Shown: positions 35,061 through 48,316 of the stretch, piece after piece
Position numbering within the stretch: the stretch's first letter is position 1
Layout: every line of letters begins with the position of its first letter
DNA from: Cavia porcellus
Taxonomy: Eukaryota; Chordata; Mammalia; Rodentia; Caviidae
Reading direction: 5' to 3'
NCBI RefSeq assembly: GCF_034190915.1
Contig: NW_026947503.1
Span: 22,526,532 to 22,590,531, forward strand
DNA length: 64,000 nucleotides
Made by a program: the position numbers and the translations under genes
The notes under the pieces: generated by a model
Seen by the model: only the letters and a program-made list of their open reading frames with translations
Databases searched by the model: none
What the model was told of the DNA's origin: nothing

Positions 35061-35784
35061 TCGAGCACAGCTAACTATAGGCCTTTACCTCATTCCCAAG
35101 ATTCACCTACCTCCATAAGTTTGTATGTAATTGCCCCACCACTCAGTTATCTTGAAAAAGAATGCAGTATTAATGACACAATGGTAATTGGAATATTGGA
35201 ACACATACAATTATACTAATACCAACAACTGTACCACCTTGTCATTAATAAGTAAATCAGCAAAAATAATATCATCCAAGTCAAATTGGATATTGACATA
35301 CTCAAAGAACCAATAATGTACCCCCATTAACCATAGAAAATAGATCTACAATTATAGTATAAATACTAAGACAAATGAGATATTTACCTAAATATTTATT
35401 AATTGCAACAACTATGCTTATATTAATGGTAAAGAGTTAAGCGAAAACATCATAGAGTTTAACTATCGAAGGATTATTACAACATAACTGTTGTGATACT
35501 AAAGACATAGGATGGGAAACAATGAAAGAAGAAAAATTTGAGAAATTAAACAATGGAAGAGGAGAAAAAAGAGAAAAGGGAGACAAATAATCCTATTAAG
35601 AATATAAGGATATTAATAAAATTAGATAAAGACAGCAGGAAAAAACAAAGGAAATAAAGGAAGAAAATAAATAAATAATGTGAATAAAAATAGAAATATT
35701 TAAAAGGAAAAAAGAAGAAATGTAATAGGAACATTTCCTAAGCTTAGTGAAGAATAAAGAAAAAAAAAAAAAAAAGGAGAAAAT
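35061..35784. other. A-rich, purine-rich DNA; unassigned
   Basis: Strong A/G bias from about 35515 to 35775, ending in an A run at 35761-35775. No gene. It may belong to the tail or UTR of an L1. Confidence 0.4.
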
Positions 35785-35892
35785 CTAGGCCTGGTACATA
35801 CACCCCTAATCCCAGTGCTTGGGCAGCTGATAGGAGGACTTCTATGAGTCTGGGCCAGTCTGGGTTACATAGTGAAACTCTGTCTCAAAAAA
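35785..35892 (+). mobile_element. B1-like SINE
   Basis: CTAGGCCTGGTACATACACC, CTAATCCCAGTGCTTGGGCA, TCTGGGTTACATAGTGAAAC and TCTGTCTCAAAAAATCAG give the full order of a B1 monomer with its A tail. Confidence 0.9.
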
Positions 35893-35899
35893 TCAGAGA

Positions 35900-36890
35900 A
35901 GAAAAAGTGTATCAAAAATCAGTCCTGGGATCTGTTTTTTAATGTGTGCTCTCTTCACAGATCCAGAGTTTTGGAATTCACTGGGTCTTCGTTTTCCTCA
36001 CTTAGTTTATGTGCTGTGATTTTGTGAGATGCCCCGTCTTTTAGAGCCTTCCTTTGACCATTTATCCCCAGTCTTGACAACCATCCAAGAAAAGGTAGTA
36101 TTCACTCTAGTTGATAGATAGGGAATATAATCAGACATTTAATCCATACTGTATGTAAGCAGCTGGGAAAGGATTCAAGGAGTCTTCTGTACTCAGTGCC
36201 AGCATTTCCATACCCAGTTATTTTTGAGTATAATGCCTGGTGGGCCTTGTTTCTTACCGCAGCAGGGCCCATGTCCTGTTCGAACTGCATTTTAAACCTT
36301 CTGTGTGCCTTCTATATGCACTCCACATCCTCTTCATGACTAAGGCACATGGCTGTCTCTCACCCAGCTCATATGAAAGGATTACACTGAGTACCCTGAA
36401 ATGAAGTTATTTTGTAGTTTTCCTGAGTTTCAGTCTTCAATAATCAGCCCATATCCAGAACTGCGCCTGGAAAAACACTGTCAATGTTATAGACACTACA
36501 CTGGATTCCCTCACCAGCTGTTACTTGTTGGGTGTAAGGAGTCTCATAATATGAGCAAAATCTCATATTATTTTTGCAGTTCACAACAGCCATCAGCTTC
36601 TCTTGGGGCAGGTGCTGCTGGTTCAGTTCATTGTTTCTCCTGGAACTGGATCTCCTGGACCTAGGGTTGTACCTTGCATGTGGGCGGAAATGTTCTGTTT
36701 CCCAGGAGTCAGAGTATGTTTTCAGACTGCTTCATTCTCTTCTCTGTATTGGGGGACAATTTTCCAACTTTACAGGAATTTCCTGTAAATTCCTTTCAAA
36801 TTTCTAAACCCTTACTTCTTTTTTCTCTGTTTACCAAGTTGCTGTTTTCTGGATGTCTGGATTACAGGCCTAGGAGAGGCTAACTTCTGA
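35900..36890 (-). mobile_element. Possible L1 5' UTR, antisense
   Basis: This is the most GC-rich stretch between 35 and 39 kb. It lies on the 5' side of the antisense L1, where the 5' UTR would be. No exact landmark was found. Overlapping short plus-strand frames (36401-36883) in several registers have no domain. A unique or host-derived sequence is also possible. Confidence 0.35.
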
Positions 36891-39790
36891 TGTTTATTGC
36901 AATCTGCAGTTTTGGTTCCACCCTAAATAATTTGCCTGGTTTGATTGATATCTTGGGAAATATGATCATGGATAGATTTTTATATTTTCTGCCATTTAGG
37001 CTATCAGCCTGATGCCCTTTTTTCCTGACTTTAAAATATGCTGAAAAATGCTAAAAATTTATTTTCTTAGAATAACAAAATGTTACTTTATGGTAAAGAT
37101 GAAATAGTTAAAAATTTTAGTGGTAACACTATGATTTTAATAAAATTTATAAATTATACTTCACATTATTTAAATATTAGGTTTTCATTTTAGAATAAGA
37201 GGGTTTGGAAAAAGATTTATAAGAAACATCATTTAAAATTATCTTTAATTGCCTAAAAATTACAGTTTTAGCATGAACTGGAATTTTTTGAAAATGTATC
37301 ATTACTTATAGTTCCAAATAATTACAAAGTGAACACTGACAAGGGGATAGCACCTCTTTCTTTTATTAAGAAGATAATCATTTAAATATCCTCATTACAT
37401 ATGTATGTTGTATCAAATTGAGGAGTTTAACATAAATTCTTATAGTTATTAGAAATGACTATACTATGAACTGGAAAATCATTGTCAGTCTTAAATTTGA
37501 GATTAATATTTGTTCTTTCTCTTGCTCTTCAAGTTATAATTACTGACAAAATTAATTATAGTTTTAAAATTGGTTTCATGCAGCTATATTTATCTGAGTT
37601 CTTTGTGATGTGACAAAATAAAAAGGAATGCCAACTAGAGCCATCGAGAATATTACGACGTGGTAAAGGCAATAGAAGAAACATCGAAGGTTGTTTGACT
37701 TTTTTCTGGTATCACTCATCTTCATTTTCAGGGCAATAGGAGAGGGAATGTGGCCTATGAAATCTCTGGAGAAGGAACACCTTCTTTATGGATCCGAGGT
37801 TCACCAGCTACAGACCTCTCATAGCAAACCAGCTCACCAGATACAAATACATTAACAAATGTGGATCTTGTCTTCTGACTATAATACACACATTCTCTTT
37901 TGCCTTGTTGGCTTCTAACGGTGCATTTTTAAAGGAGCCAGAAAACTGCTGACATCTGTGAAAATGCAACTCAAACAAACAAAAAAATAAAAAGCAATGT
38001 GTGTTACTGAAAGAGAGTCATGAGCATTAGTTACATCTCTGTTACTCCACTAATAGAAAACAAGTGTAGGGCAGGAAAATATGACAAAGAAAACTGAATT
38101 GTTTTCTGTCCATTGAGGCTCCTCATGTACATACAATGCAGTTACTATTTTATCTATCTTGATCAGCCAGTTTACTACAAAAATGAATTCAAAATTGTGA
38201 AAAAATCCCAAAGTTTACAATTCACTATTATGCATTATATATACACGTGCAATTTGTTTTATTTCCTTGTCATTTTTCTCAAATATGTCACAAATTTTTC
38301 TTTAATCTTTAAGATCTCAGTTTTATATAATAGGAAGAATAACACATTAAAATAGATTTATTATAAAAATCATCATTCTGCTCCTGATTCTGATAAGGTA
38401 TTTTAGAAAGCAAACAGATAAATATTAAAAACTTTCAAGAGTAACTAGATTTATAATAGAAGTTTCATTCACATTGTGATTGGTACTAAAAACCAAACTC
38501 CTCAATGAGAAAAACACTTCTGCATGAAATTGTTAGAATTTAAATTTTTATAGCCATAGAGTTTATTATTGGCCATATAGAATAATGTGACACTAGGAAT
38601 TTCTTGTTCTAAAACTATTTGCAAAGTGAAATCGCTGATACATACTTAGGTTGTATACATATTTCTCTTTTGGAGGATATTAAAGAAATGTCCATTTAAA
38701 CTGTCGCATTACAATGATGATAAAAACAATAGAAGTTATATTGTTATGAAAATATTAATAAAGGCATAGAGATAGTATTGGTAAGGGTAAAGGAAATAAA
38801 ATAAATGAATTATCCAAACACATGGAAATGTGTTTATTTAGGAATAATGAGAATACTGATGTACATTTAAATACATGGATGTCTGAATATGGCTTCTTTG
38901 TCATCTCAGCAAGTTATTAGATTGGTTTTTCAGTTTGATTAAAATTAGTGCAGAAAATTATTTTCTCTTTTATGTAGAACTATATGATCTCTATGTCATC
39001 AGCCTACCTGGAAGTATAAATTGGATCAGGATGTTCATAATTTGGAAACTGATAGCTAACAGTGTAGTTAGATTGTTTTCAATATTTTATTTATTTTATT
39101 ATTGGTTGTATAAGTTTACTTTCAAATGTATATCACTATTGATTGTACAGAAGGTAAAAGAAATACTTATATTTCAATATAAGTTAAACAAATTCATGAA
39201 ATGTCTGCAAATTTTCCTGAAAATATAATCATCACGAGATCCATGAGTGATATTAATTTCATTAAAAAGAGGGTATTGAGAAGGCCTCTTATATGTACAA
39301 AACTAGTGATAAGAATAAATATTGTAAAATTGTTGTTGAATTAGAATTTTCCTGTGTTGGAACTGAGAATATATTACTATGATACGTTCATGCTTAAAAA
39401 CTGTAGCCAGATGCACTCACATTTTGTCATTTCAAAATAGATTGTGAAAATCATAAAAATAAACCAATGGAAAATACTAATAAACTAGTGAGTTTTTAAA
39501 CTCAAAAGCCTCAAACATGAAATGTTTGTTTATATTATTTTAAACATTAAATGTTAATTTTAAAATTATAGAGTTGCAAAATCCAAAATACAAATATCAA
39601 GAGTAATTGTGAGTGTCTTTTTGAAATAAAGTAAGTTAAGTACGTTTGAGTCTTGGTCCAGAAAAGAAATCTGACCTGCATCATCAATATCTTGCAGAAA
39701 ATACCCTGTCATTGCATTTGCAGAAACTTTAGACTTTTTTGTTACACAGCTCTTGCTGAGATCTCTCAGATGGCTCATTTTCCCTTACCC
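36891..39790. other. Unassigned AT-rich DNA
   Basis: About 2.9 kb with no gene or repeat that I can name; frames up to 97 codons lack motifs. Confidence 0.4.
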
Positions 39791-39795
39791 CAGGT

Positions 39796-40112
39796 CTTAG
39801 TCTGTTGAAGCTACCATAGGAAAATATCATAGACTGCATAACAGAAATTCATTTTCTCACAATTTTTATTACTGCAAGTCCAAGATCAAGGTGCCAGCAG
39901 ACTCAGTACTTGAGGATACTGTCTTTTGGTTGCAGGGGAGCGGGAGGGGCGAGCACTCTCTAGTGTTTTCTTCTTTTTCTTATAGGGGCATTATTCTTGC
40001 AATAGTAATGATCTACCATCTTATGACCCATTGAACCTTAATTATGTCCTTGTAGTTCTGTCTCCAATGTAGTCACATTTGAGGGTTAGAGTTTCAACAC
40101 CAAGCCCTAGAT
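39796..40112 (-). mobile_element. MLT1-like MaLR LTR, antisense
   Basis: TCTTAGTCTGTTGAAGCTAC, AAATATCATAGACTGCATAA, AAGTCCAAGATCAAGGTGCC and GAGGGTTAGAGTTTCAACAC follow the order of an MLT1 LTR read backwards. Confidence 0.8.
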
Positions 40113-40644
40113 GGGTGAACATGAGTCAGTCTGGTGGGGACAGCAATATCTTCTTCCTTTATACAAATTCCAAAGCTTTCTTTATCCACTTCCAAATAAG
40201 CTTCATTGTTTTTTCTGAATGTATTATTCAGAGACTTCTAGAAACATTATTTCTAGGTGTGGGGGGAACCCCACAAAACTCAGTACAATACATGTATATT
40301 TGCATGTTTTACAAACTAAGAATGCTGAATTCAGGTTCCAAAAATCAAACAAATGCTTGACTAGGGTCCTACTCTCCCAAGTCAATAGCATTCTGTATTA
40401 CCTATAATGCTTTCAATTTTCTTAGGTAGTGATTTGTTTTACTCTGCACAAAAGAACACTACCAACTAGCCTTCTACTTTCAGAATATAAATCTTTGCAG
40501 TGATCAGGTAATTGATTATTTGAACAGATTAATGGATTAACTGACATAATGGTTATCAGATGAAAAACAATTTTCTGTCACATTTAAAATTTTACATACA
40601 CATGCTCTATTTTCTCTTTCTTGGCTGATTTTCCCAACAATACA

Positions 40645-41003
40645 GTCTACATGAGAGGGTTTTGTTTTCCTGCTACTGGCATATGTAGCAGGAACTGGAT
40701 TGGATTAAAAAACCTCCTAAAGACATGATTGGATCTGACTGTGACACTATACTTGGGAGCTGAAACCTAGTTAGAGAGCAGGGCATGCCTTCTGAGAATA
40801 TGCCTCTTACTGTGGCTCTTCTATGTTTGCTCTGATTCCCAGTGACCAAAAATGAGCTACTTTTTTCCACTAAGCCCTTTACACATAATGTTTTAGTCTG
40901 GAAGCCATCTGACCATGGACTTGAAACCTCTGAAACTGAGCCAATAAAATTTCTTACATTTTAATTTGAGAATGTTAAATATTTTGTTCCAGAAACAAGA
41001 AAA
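40645..41003 (+). mobile_element. MaLR LTR (MST-like)
   Basis: The 3' block is clear: TGGACTTGAAACCTCTGAAA, CTGAGCCAATAAAATTTCTT (poly(A) signal), AATATTTTGTTCCAGAAACA, then AAACTGATCAGTAT. The 5' edge is approximate. Confidence 0.7.
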
Positions 41004-41178
41004 CTGATCAGTATAGTACAACTAAAGATATCGTAAACAAAATTAAAGGATCAACCATATGCTGCAAGAAGCACTCATTTGTGACAAAAAAAATGGTTAA
41101 TATCCAATGTAGAAAGGAGATTCTGAAAATAAAATTAATGATGTGAAACATTCCAGTTGCAAAACAGGCCAAGGCTAT

Positions 41179-41537
41179 TGCTATGATTAAATGAGTATCC
41201 CCCAAAGTTCCATGTGTTAAGGACTTAGTCTCCAGAATGGTATCTTGGGAAATGGTGGGACCCTTTGTAGGAGGAGTCAACTGAGATATGGAGGCATGTT
41301 GTCAGAGGAGATTGTGAAAACCTTGTTTCTTACTGTTGCTTTCTTAGCTTCTTGGCCTCTGATGATAAGTGATTGGTCTGCCACATGCTTTGGCTGTGAC
41401 ATGTTGCCACTGGCAGAGGCCCAAATCAGTGGAGTCACTTGTACTTACCCTGAAGTCTCCAGAATTGTTGAGCCAAAACATAATTTTTCTTCTTATAAGT
41501 TAATTGAATTGCCTCAGGTTCAAATCTGACTAATACG
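41179..41537 (+). mobile_element. MaLR LTR with 5-bp target duplication GCTAT
   Basis: It opens TGCTATGATTAAATGAGTAT, continues CCCCCAAAGTTCCATGTGTT, and ends with GAGCCAAAACATAATTTTTC and TCTGACTAATACG. The flanks GCTAT at 41174-41178 and 41538-41542 match exactly. The terminal CG replaces CA. At 359 bp it is a typical solo MaLR LTR. Confidence 0.88.
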
Positions 41538-41609
41538 GCTATCAATAAACATTTTACACATTACACCAGGATTATCAGAAAATTGCCACAAACAATATAT
41601 CTTTGTTTG

Positions 41610-42360
41610 TAGGCCAAATAATTTCAAGTGTATGTATATGCCACGTTGTCTTTATTTATCTATAAGTGGGCACTGGGGTTGTTTCCGTATCTTAGCCTTC
41701 GTGAGCAATGCTTCAGTGAATCTCAAAGCACGTATTTGTATTAGAAATGCTCATTTTAATATTTTTGGCTATATACCATGAAGTGGACATGCTGAATCTT
41801 ATGGTAGTTCTACATTTAATTTTTTGAGAAGCCTGCATAACTGCTGAATGATTTTACATTTGTACCAACAATCTGTGAATTTCAATTTTGCCACATTTTT
41901 GTCAGCATGTGTCTTTTGCTATTTTTGTTTATAAATACACTAATAGCATAGATTCATTATGTCATTGTAGCTTTTACTTTAATTTCTCATATATTTAATG
42001 ATCTTGAGCATATTTTCATATACTTATTGATCATTTTTATATCTTCTATGGAGAATTGTCTTTTCTAGTCATTTTTGTCCATTTTAAATTGGACTTATTT
42101 ACTTATTTATTTATCTCTTGGGTTGTATGAGCTCATTATATATTTTCAAAATATAACTTTTGGTGAGTTGGGAATTTAACTTAGCAGCACAAGTGCCTGC
42201 CCGGCAAGCCCAAGGTCATGAGTTTGATCCATGGTACACAAAAACAAAGGAAAGAAAGAAAAGAAAATATAACTCCTTATCAGCATGTAATTTGCATACA
42301 GTTTCTCTCATTCCATGAGTCACTTTTGTATTCTTGATTCTTTTAATTACCATTTGTCAG
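41610..42360 (-). mobile_element. Antisense L1 3' UTR, split by a SINE
   Basis: Antisense landmarks are CTATAAGTGGGCACTGGGGT, ATATACCATGAAGTGGACAT, TTGAGAAGCCTGCATAACTG and TTGTACCAACAATCTGTGAA. It resumes after the SINE with CCTTATCAGCATGTAATTTGC. It is diverged, so an old L1. Confidence 0.75.
42159..42263 (+). mobile_element. ID-like SINE with 11-bp duplication
   Basis: It carries the tRNA-like body (GGGAATTTAACTTAGCAGCA, B box GGTCATGAGTTTGATCC) and an A-rich tail with GAAA units. Perfect flanks AAAATATAACT lie at 42148-42158 and 42264-42274. Confidence 0.92.
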
Positions 42361-42705
42361 TGGGGACTTTATGTTAAGTGAAAAAAGCCAATTAGAGAGA
42401 GACAGCTACTAATTTCATTTATATGAACTATTGAGAGTAGTCTTTCTCATAGAGACTGATAAGGCAACAACGGTTTCAGGTTTGACAGATGGGGTAAAAT
42501 AAGGGTCTTTGTACACAGAATATACAGTTTCCTTTATGAGAAATGCTGTAGGTACAATATACAATGTATATTTAACAATATTGTCCTATTCACTTCAGAG
42601 TGTCTTAGGATGGTAGATTTCAAGTGAAATGTTTTCCACATCCCAGGGACAAATACATATATGTGCAAAAGAGAGCCAAAAACAAAATCAAAATGTCATT
42701 ATTCC
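42361..42705 (+). mobile_element. Old L1 3' end, sense
   Basis: TATGTTAAGTGAAAAAAGCC, AATTTCATTTATATGAAC and TTCCTTTATGAGAAATGC resemble the end of old mammalian L1s. Weak match. Confidence 0.5.
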
Positions 42706-42711
42706 TCAAAT

Positions 42712-44540
42712 TTTGAATGACATTGAAAGGGAAACAATTCTCCCTAACTCATTCCTGGAGGCAACATTACTCTGATGCCAAAACCAGAGAAAGATCTAAC
42801 CATATCCCTAGTGAAGAGGCAGTCTCCCTAGTAAAGATGGATACAAAAATAATAACATACCAGCAAACAGAATGCAGCAAATCATCAAGATGATTATACA
42901 CCATGACTTTGTGGGATTCAACTCAGGAATGCAAGAATGGCTCAACATATGCAAATCAATAAACATAGTACATCATATCGACACAGCCAATGGCAAAAAT
43001 CACATGATCATCTCAATCGAGGAAGAAAAAGTTTTGATAAAATACAACATTCATTCATGAAAAAAAAACTATAGAAAATTGAAATAAATGGTCTAGAGCT
43101 CAATCTGATAAAAAAACCATCTATGATAAAATTACAATCATTAATGGTGAAAAAACTGAAAGTTTTCACTGTAAAATCAGGAACAAGCCAAAGATATTCA
43201 CTATCCTCACTCCCATTCAATATAGTTCTGGAAGCATTAGCCAGGGCAATTAGACAAGAAAAAGAAATGAAAGGAATAGTGATACGAAAGGAAAATTTAA
43301 GGTACCATATTTGTAGATAGACATGATCCTCTACATAGAAGACCTCAAAAATCTACCAAAGATTTCTAGAATTAATAACCAAATTCAGTAGTACAGCTTA
43401 GTAGAAATTCAACATTCAAAAATCATTCCTGTACACAAACAACAAACTCACTGAAAGAAAAATTAAGGAAACATCTTTCATAACAGCATCCAAAGAAGTA
43501 AAATACATAGGAATCAACCTAACAAAGGATATAAAATATTCATATATTCAAAACTACTGTACTTCTGAAAAGGAGACTGAAGAGGTTATGAGAAAATGGA
43601 AAGACATTCCTTGCTCATGGATAAGAAGAACTAATACTATGAAAATGGCCATACTCCCAAAAGCATTATACAGATTTAGTGCAATTTTGATTAAAATACC
43701 ATTAGTACACTTGACAGATCTAGAGGAAATTTTCCTAAAATTCATCTGGAAAAAAAGAGACACGGAATAGTGAAAACAATCCTTGGCAACAAAGGCAAGG
43801 CAGGAGGCATCACCATCCATGACTTGAAATTATACTACAATGTGACTATGACCAAATACTGGCATGGTACTGGCTAAAAACAGACCCGAGGACCCATGGA
43901 ACAGACTAAAAGATGCAGACATAACTAAAACACCCACTGTCACCTTATCTTTTACAAAGATGCCAAATATGTTCATTGGAAGACAGTCTCTTTAATAAAC
44001 ACTGCTGGAAAATCTAGCTTCCCACATGCTGAAACTAACCTCATGTTAGACATTCAGCAAACTAAACTACTTCTAAAATAATATGTAATTTATCAACTAG
44101 TGATTTCTGTTTTTCAATCGTCATTTTTTACTATTATTTTTTGAAATTCTGTATTATTTCTACCTTTTTTCTGTTTTGCTTTTTTCTCTAAATAAGAAAA
44201 TGGATCAAAGATATAAATATTAAAACCTAAACATTATGTATATTAGTGTTCAATGTAAGTAGAAGTCTTGAAGATATAGGAAGAGAGTTCATGAACAAAA
44301 CTGAAACTGCACGAGAAGTACTTCAAAGAATCAACAACTGGTATCTCATTTTATTAAAAAGTTTCTGCACATCAAAAGAAATCATCAATGAAGTGAAAAG
44401 AAAACCAACAAAGTGGGAAAAAGTTTTACTTAACTATCCTTCAGATAAAGGACATCTATCCAGAACATATAAAGAAATGAAAAACTCAGATTCTACAAAT
44501 TCAAAGACTTATTTCAGAAATGGACACCAGAAATGAATGC
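42712..44540 (+). pseudogene. L1 ORF2 remnant with broken catalytic box
   Basis: Pieces in several frames cover the reverse transcriptase from its fingers to the C-terminal domain. A frame at 42872-43060 has HDFVGFNSGMQEWLNI, like the L1 motif QxGFIPGMQGWFNI. A frame at 43123-43320 has [20 protein letters not shown] at about residues 28-47. At about 43309-43325 the usual FADD box is hit by a valine change and one extra base that shifts the frame, so polymerase activity is lost. Later frames (43588-43770, 44246-44536) read KMAILPKALYRFSAI and ISKEIPQ-type C-terminal sequence. Confidence 0.85.
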
Positions 44541-45240
44541 ACACTTCTCAGTTGAAAATAAAAATAAAAAATAAATACATAAAGAAAGGTTCAATGTCAT
44601 TGGTCATCCAAGAAATACAAATTTAGAAAAAAAAACATTGAGATTCCATCTCACCCCAGAAGATATGATCATCATCAAGAAGTCAATCAATAACACATAC
44701 TGGTGGGACTATGGGGAAAAGGAACACTTTTCCACTGTTGGTAGGAGTGTAGACTGGTGCTACATTGTGGGAATCAGTAAGGAGATTCCTCAAAAAACTA
44801 GAATTAGATGTCCCATTTGATCCAGTTATTTCCCTTCTGGGTATTTTCCAAGAAGAACTGAAAACATCACACCATCGTGATATATCTGCATCCATACTTA
44901 TGGCATTACAATTTGTATTAGCTAAATCTTGGAAACAACACAAACGTTTATCAGCCATGGAATGGATAAAAAGATGTATTTCTATACAATGGAGTATTAC
45001 TTGGCTATAAAGATGGACAGGATTGAGCTTTTTATATGTAAATGATTGCGACTAGAGACCATTTCATAAGTGAAATAAATCAAACTCATGTGTATGAGCA
45101 TTACTTTGTCTCCCTGGTGTAAAAAACTAAAGGAGCAAATATGATACAAAATCTACAACAGATATTGAGAAAGAGAGGAATGAATGACTGGGATGGAAGA
45201 AAGGAGAAATGAAGGCAGAGATAAGAACATATATATATAA
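42712..45240 (+). mobile_element. Sense L1, 5'-truncated, ORF2 remnant plus 3' UTR
   Basis: It starts inside the reverse transcriptase (ACATTGAAAGGGAAACAATTC) and runs to the 3' UTR, with ATGGGGAAAAGGAACACTTT (44712), GGAATGGATAAAAAGATGTA and CAATGGAGTATTACTTGGCT (44989). A T-rich insertion or variant lies at about 44085-44190. The end is around a TA-rich stretch near 45240. Confidence 0.85.
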
Positions 45241-46717
45241 TCAAATTATATATATATGATAACTAGCATAATTATACTACTAATTTCTTTTAATTCATTG
45301 AAAATTTGGTGCTTATAATGGTTGATTAATTTTGCATGTCTATATCTTTTAACCTGAACAACTACCTTGAAAAAAATCATACATAATATATTAATCATTG
45401 TTAATTCCTTTTTGAAACTCTGTATCATTGTTTTTATTTTTGTTTACTTTTCCCTCTTTAAAATAAAAAAAAAACACAAAGTTTAAAGAAAAAAGACATT
45501 TGGAAAGCTGATGGATATGCTTATCGCTATTGATTATGACAATGGTATCCTGGTTTTTTGCAAAAGTGCAAGTTCATTAAACCGTGTACATTGCATAATG
45601 TACAGTTCTTTGTACATCAGTTATACCTGAATGACCTATTTAAATGTTTCAGAATGATAAAAAAATCACATGCTGCATTCAAAAGTAAATCACATAGCAC
45701 TGTGTATGATCACGAATAAGAGCTCTTGAATATCATGAATGGTAGTGTGCAATAGTATACTATAAACAGTAACAAAATGTGTATTTTGCAGTTAACATTT
45801 ATTTACCAAGGTACCCCTGAAGACAAAAAGAATTCATGTACAAAGATGGTCACTGTCATTTTACTGTTAAAAGTTAAATATAACTGTAATATTTACCATT
45901 AGAAAATTTCATAAATAAAATCTGATACTTTTTCACTTAATACTGAGCTATAAAATTTTATTTTCCTCTTAATTCCTGTCCAAAATTACAGTCTCTCTTC
46001 CTTGTTACTCATCATCTGCGTAATCTATTCTTAGACTTCTCATTTTTATTAACACTTATTTTTTAACTCACCTCATCCATATTCATGACTATTAAGTTGT
46101 GTTTCTACCTTAGATCACACTCCTCTACTCCAGACTCCTCTACCTTGCACCCTCTTTCATCTTAACATCTTGGGCTTCTATAGCAATCTTCCTCACTTCC
46201 ATTACTGGTAAGATGATTCTTACAGTTCCTCAGACTCTTCAAAATATATCTCCTATGCTATCATTTTTTTATCATCCTCACTGACTCATATTTGATTACC
46301 ATCACCAGCATACTTGGTTTTTCTTACTGAAGTTTTAGATGACTTTTCTATTTTCTGTTTTGTAATTGGACTGTTTAGGGTGATCTGTTAAACTGTGAAC
46401 CCTGTCACACCTCTGTATGAGCACTCTCCATGGATTCTACATGTTCTGGTCTCTGTTATGTTTGGTCCTCATGTCCTCCCACCCTTCTTCGCTCTGCTAC
46501 TCATCATTGCTCCCAGAACTTCCCAACAATTTTCATGCTTCTGTGATTGAACTTGCAGTTGTCTGTTTCCTTATTCATTCAGATGATCACCTCCTTTGCG
46601 TCTTTAACTGGGGTAGTTTCTTGGTTAAGCCTTCCCTATATTTTCTATTTCAGCTTCCAATCTGAATTCATTACTTCATTTCTTTTTTCTTGTTAGTGCT
46701 TATCAGTTATAAAGCAA
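45241..46717. other. Unassigned DNA with a possible old L1 3' end
   Basis: The part 45495-45645 (GCTGATGGATATGCTTATCG, TTGTACATCAGTTATACCTG) resembles the 3' tip of an old L1, low confidence. The rest, including a pyrimidine-rich stretch 46130-46690, is unrecognised; an L2 remnant is possible. Confidence 0.35.
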
Positions 46718-47105
46718 TTGCATTAGTCAGCTCAGGCTTCCATAATAAAACACCATAGACTGGGAGATTTAAACAGCAGAAATACATATTCTCAGTTCAG
46801 GAAGCTCAAAATCTGAATGTGCATAATTGACAGATTTGTTTCTGGGTGAAGGTTGTCTTCCTAGCTTGCAGAAGACCACCATTAAATGACTTGTCAACCT
46901 AAAGGTTTTCTGTTGCCTCTGCCTCTCATTACAATGACATTACCTTACATTAGCTCCTTACATTAGTCTTGTAGGATTAAGTCCTCACCCTTATAAACTC
47001 AATCAATTGCCTCTCTAAATGTTTGTCGCTAAACATGATATATTTTGGGATTAAGATTTTAACATATAAAAATTCAGAAGACATAGTCCATTTCATAAGT
47101 GCAGT
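46718..47105 (-). mobile_element. MLT1-like MaLR LTR, antisense
   Basis: TTGCATTAGTCAGCTCAGGC, CACCATAGACTGGGAGATTT, AAACAGCAGAAATACATATT and GGGATTAAGATTTTAACATA follow the MLT1 LTR in reverse. Length near 390 bp is right for the family. Confidence 0.85.
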
Positions 47106-48316
47106 CTCGGTAAAGGAATTCATCCTATGAGTATAGAGTTCACAAGTGATGATTTTTTTAAATTACTGTTTTCTAACATTTAAACAAATGCCTAGGGTAT
47201 AAACAGTACAAAATATAAATAATAAGTTATTATTTTACAGCTAAAACATCAATATAACATTTTACTACAAGTTTTTCATGAATATGTATGCATATGACAT
47301 TATATATTTTAAATTTGGAAGAACATCAACTTCAGGAAAGTTACTTCTCTGCAGCAAGAAAGGAAGATGGAGTTAAGGTTTCAAAGCACTTGTAACTATA
47401 ATTTTAAGATTTTTTTTCAAAAGTGCAATATGAAATTAAGCATGTAAAATGCTAACATTTGATAAGTCTGCATAGAACACAAAAATATGTGTTTTTATTT
47501 GTATTTTCTTGTGTTTTTAAAGAAAGATATCAGTTGAATTTCCCACATTGATCACATTTGCTTTGTATCTACATGTATCTCCAAATCCTTTAAAAGACAT
47601 GATAACCCATAGTAAAACTTTAAAGAATATGCAAAATTGGATGTAGTTTCAGAATATTTTGACCTGTTTCTCTTTGGTTTTGCAACTTAATATTTGATAC
47701 ACAGTAAAGACACATATATAAACATAAAAATATTTTAAAGCAAGCAGGGTGACTATAGATAATAATGATGCACTGTATATCTCACAAAAGCTGAAAAGGA
47801 TTTTGAATGTTTTCAGCTTAAAGTAATGATAAACATATTCTATATTCTCTGAACATTACACAATATATTCATATAGCACACATCATATGGTAATCCATAA
47901 ATACATACATTTTTTACATGTCTGTTAAAAAAAGAAGGCAGATATTTAACCATATTAATTCCTCCTTTTAGTCAATGACTTGGAAATGATATAGGTGTCT
48001 TGACTATCCAATTCTGCCATGTCTTTCTCTGCCTTCAGCTCCAATTTGATTTTCTTCCAAAGGCTATAAGCAGAAGCTACCAGAGAAAGAGTTTAAGGGT
48101 TTAACATGTTTTATGGACAAGGGACTGGGCTGTCTTTTCTCTAGACCCACTTAAACACCTCTTTGGGACCCCTCTTTGGATCTGCACTTTCACATGAATC
48201 TTTTCTCATTAGTTCCAATGGGTTATTTTGTCTAGAACCGTAGTCCAAGAGTAATGAGAAAATTCATTCACTCTGATGATATTTCACTCATCTTGAAACT
48301 TACTCATCCCATTTGT
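47106..48316. other. Unassigned AT-rich DNA
   Basis: No gene or named repeat. Confidence 0.4.

Noticed and set aside
36401..36883. Overlapping plus-strand frames that could be exons
   Set aside because: Three frames overlap in the same stretch without domains or consistent splice signals; the region may be L1 5' UTR or unique DNA.
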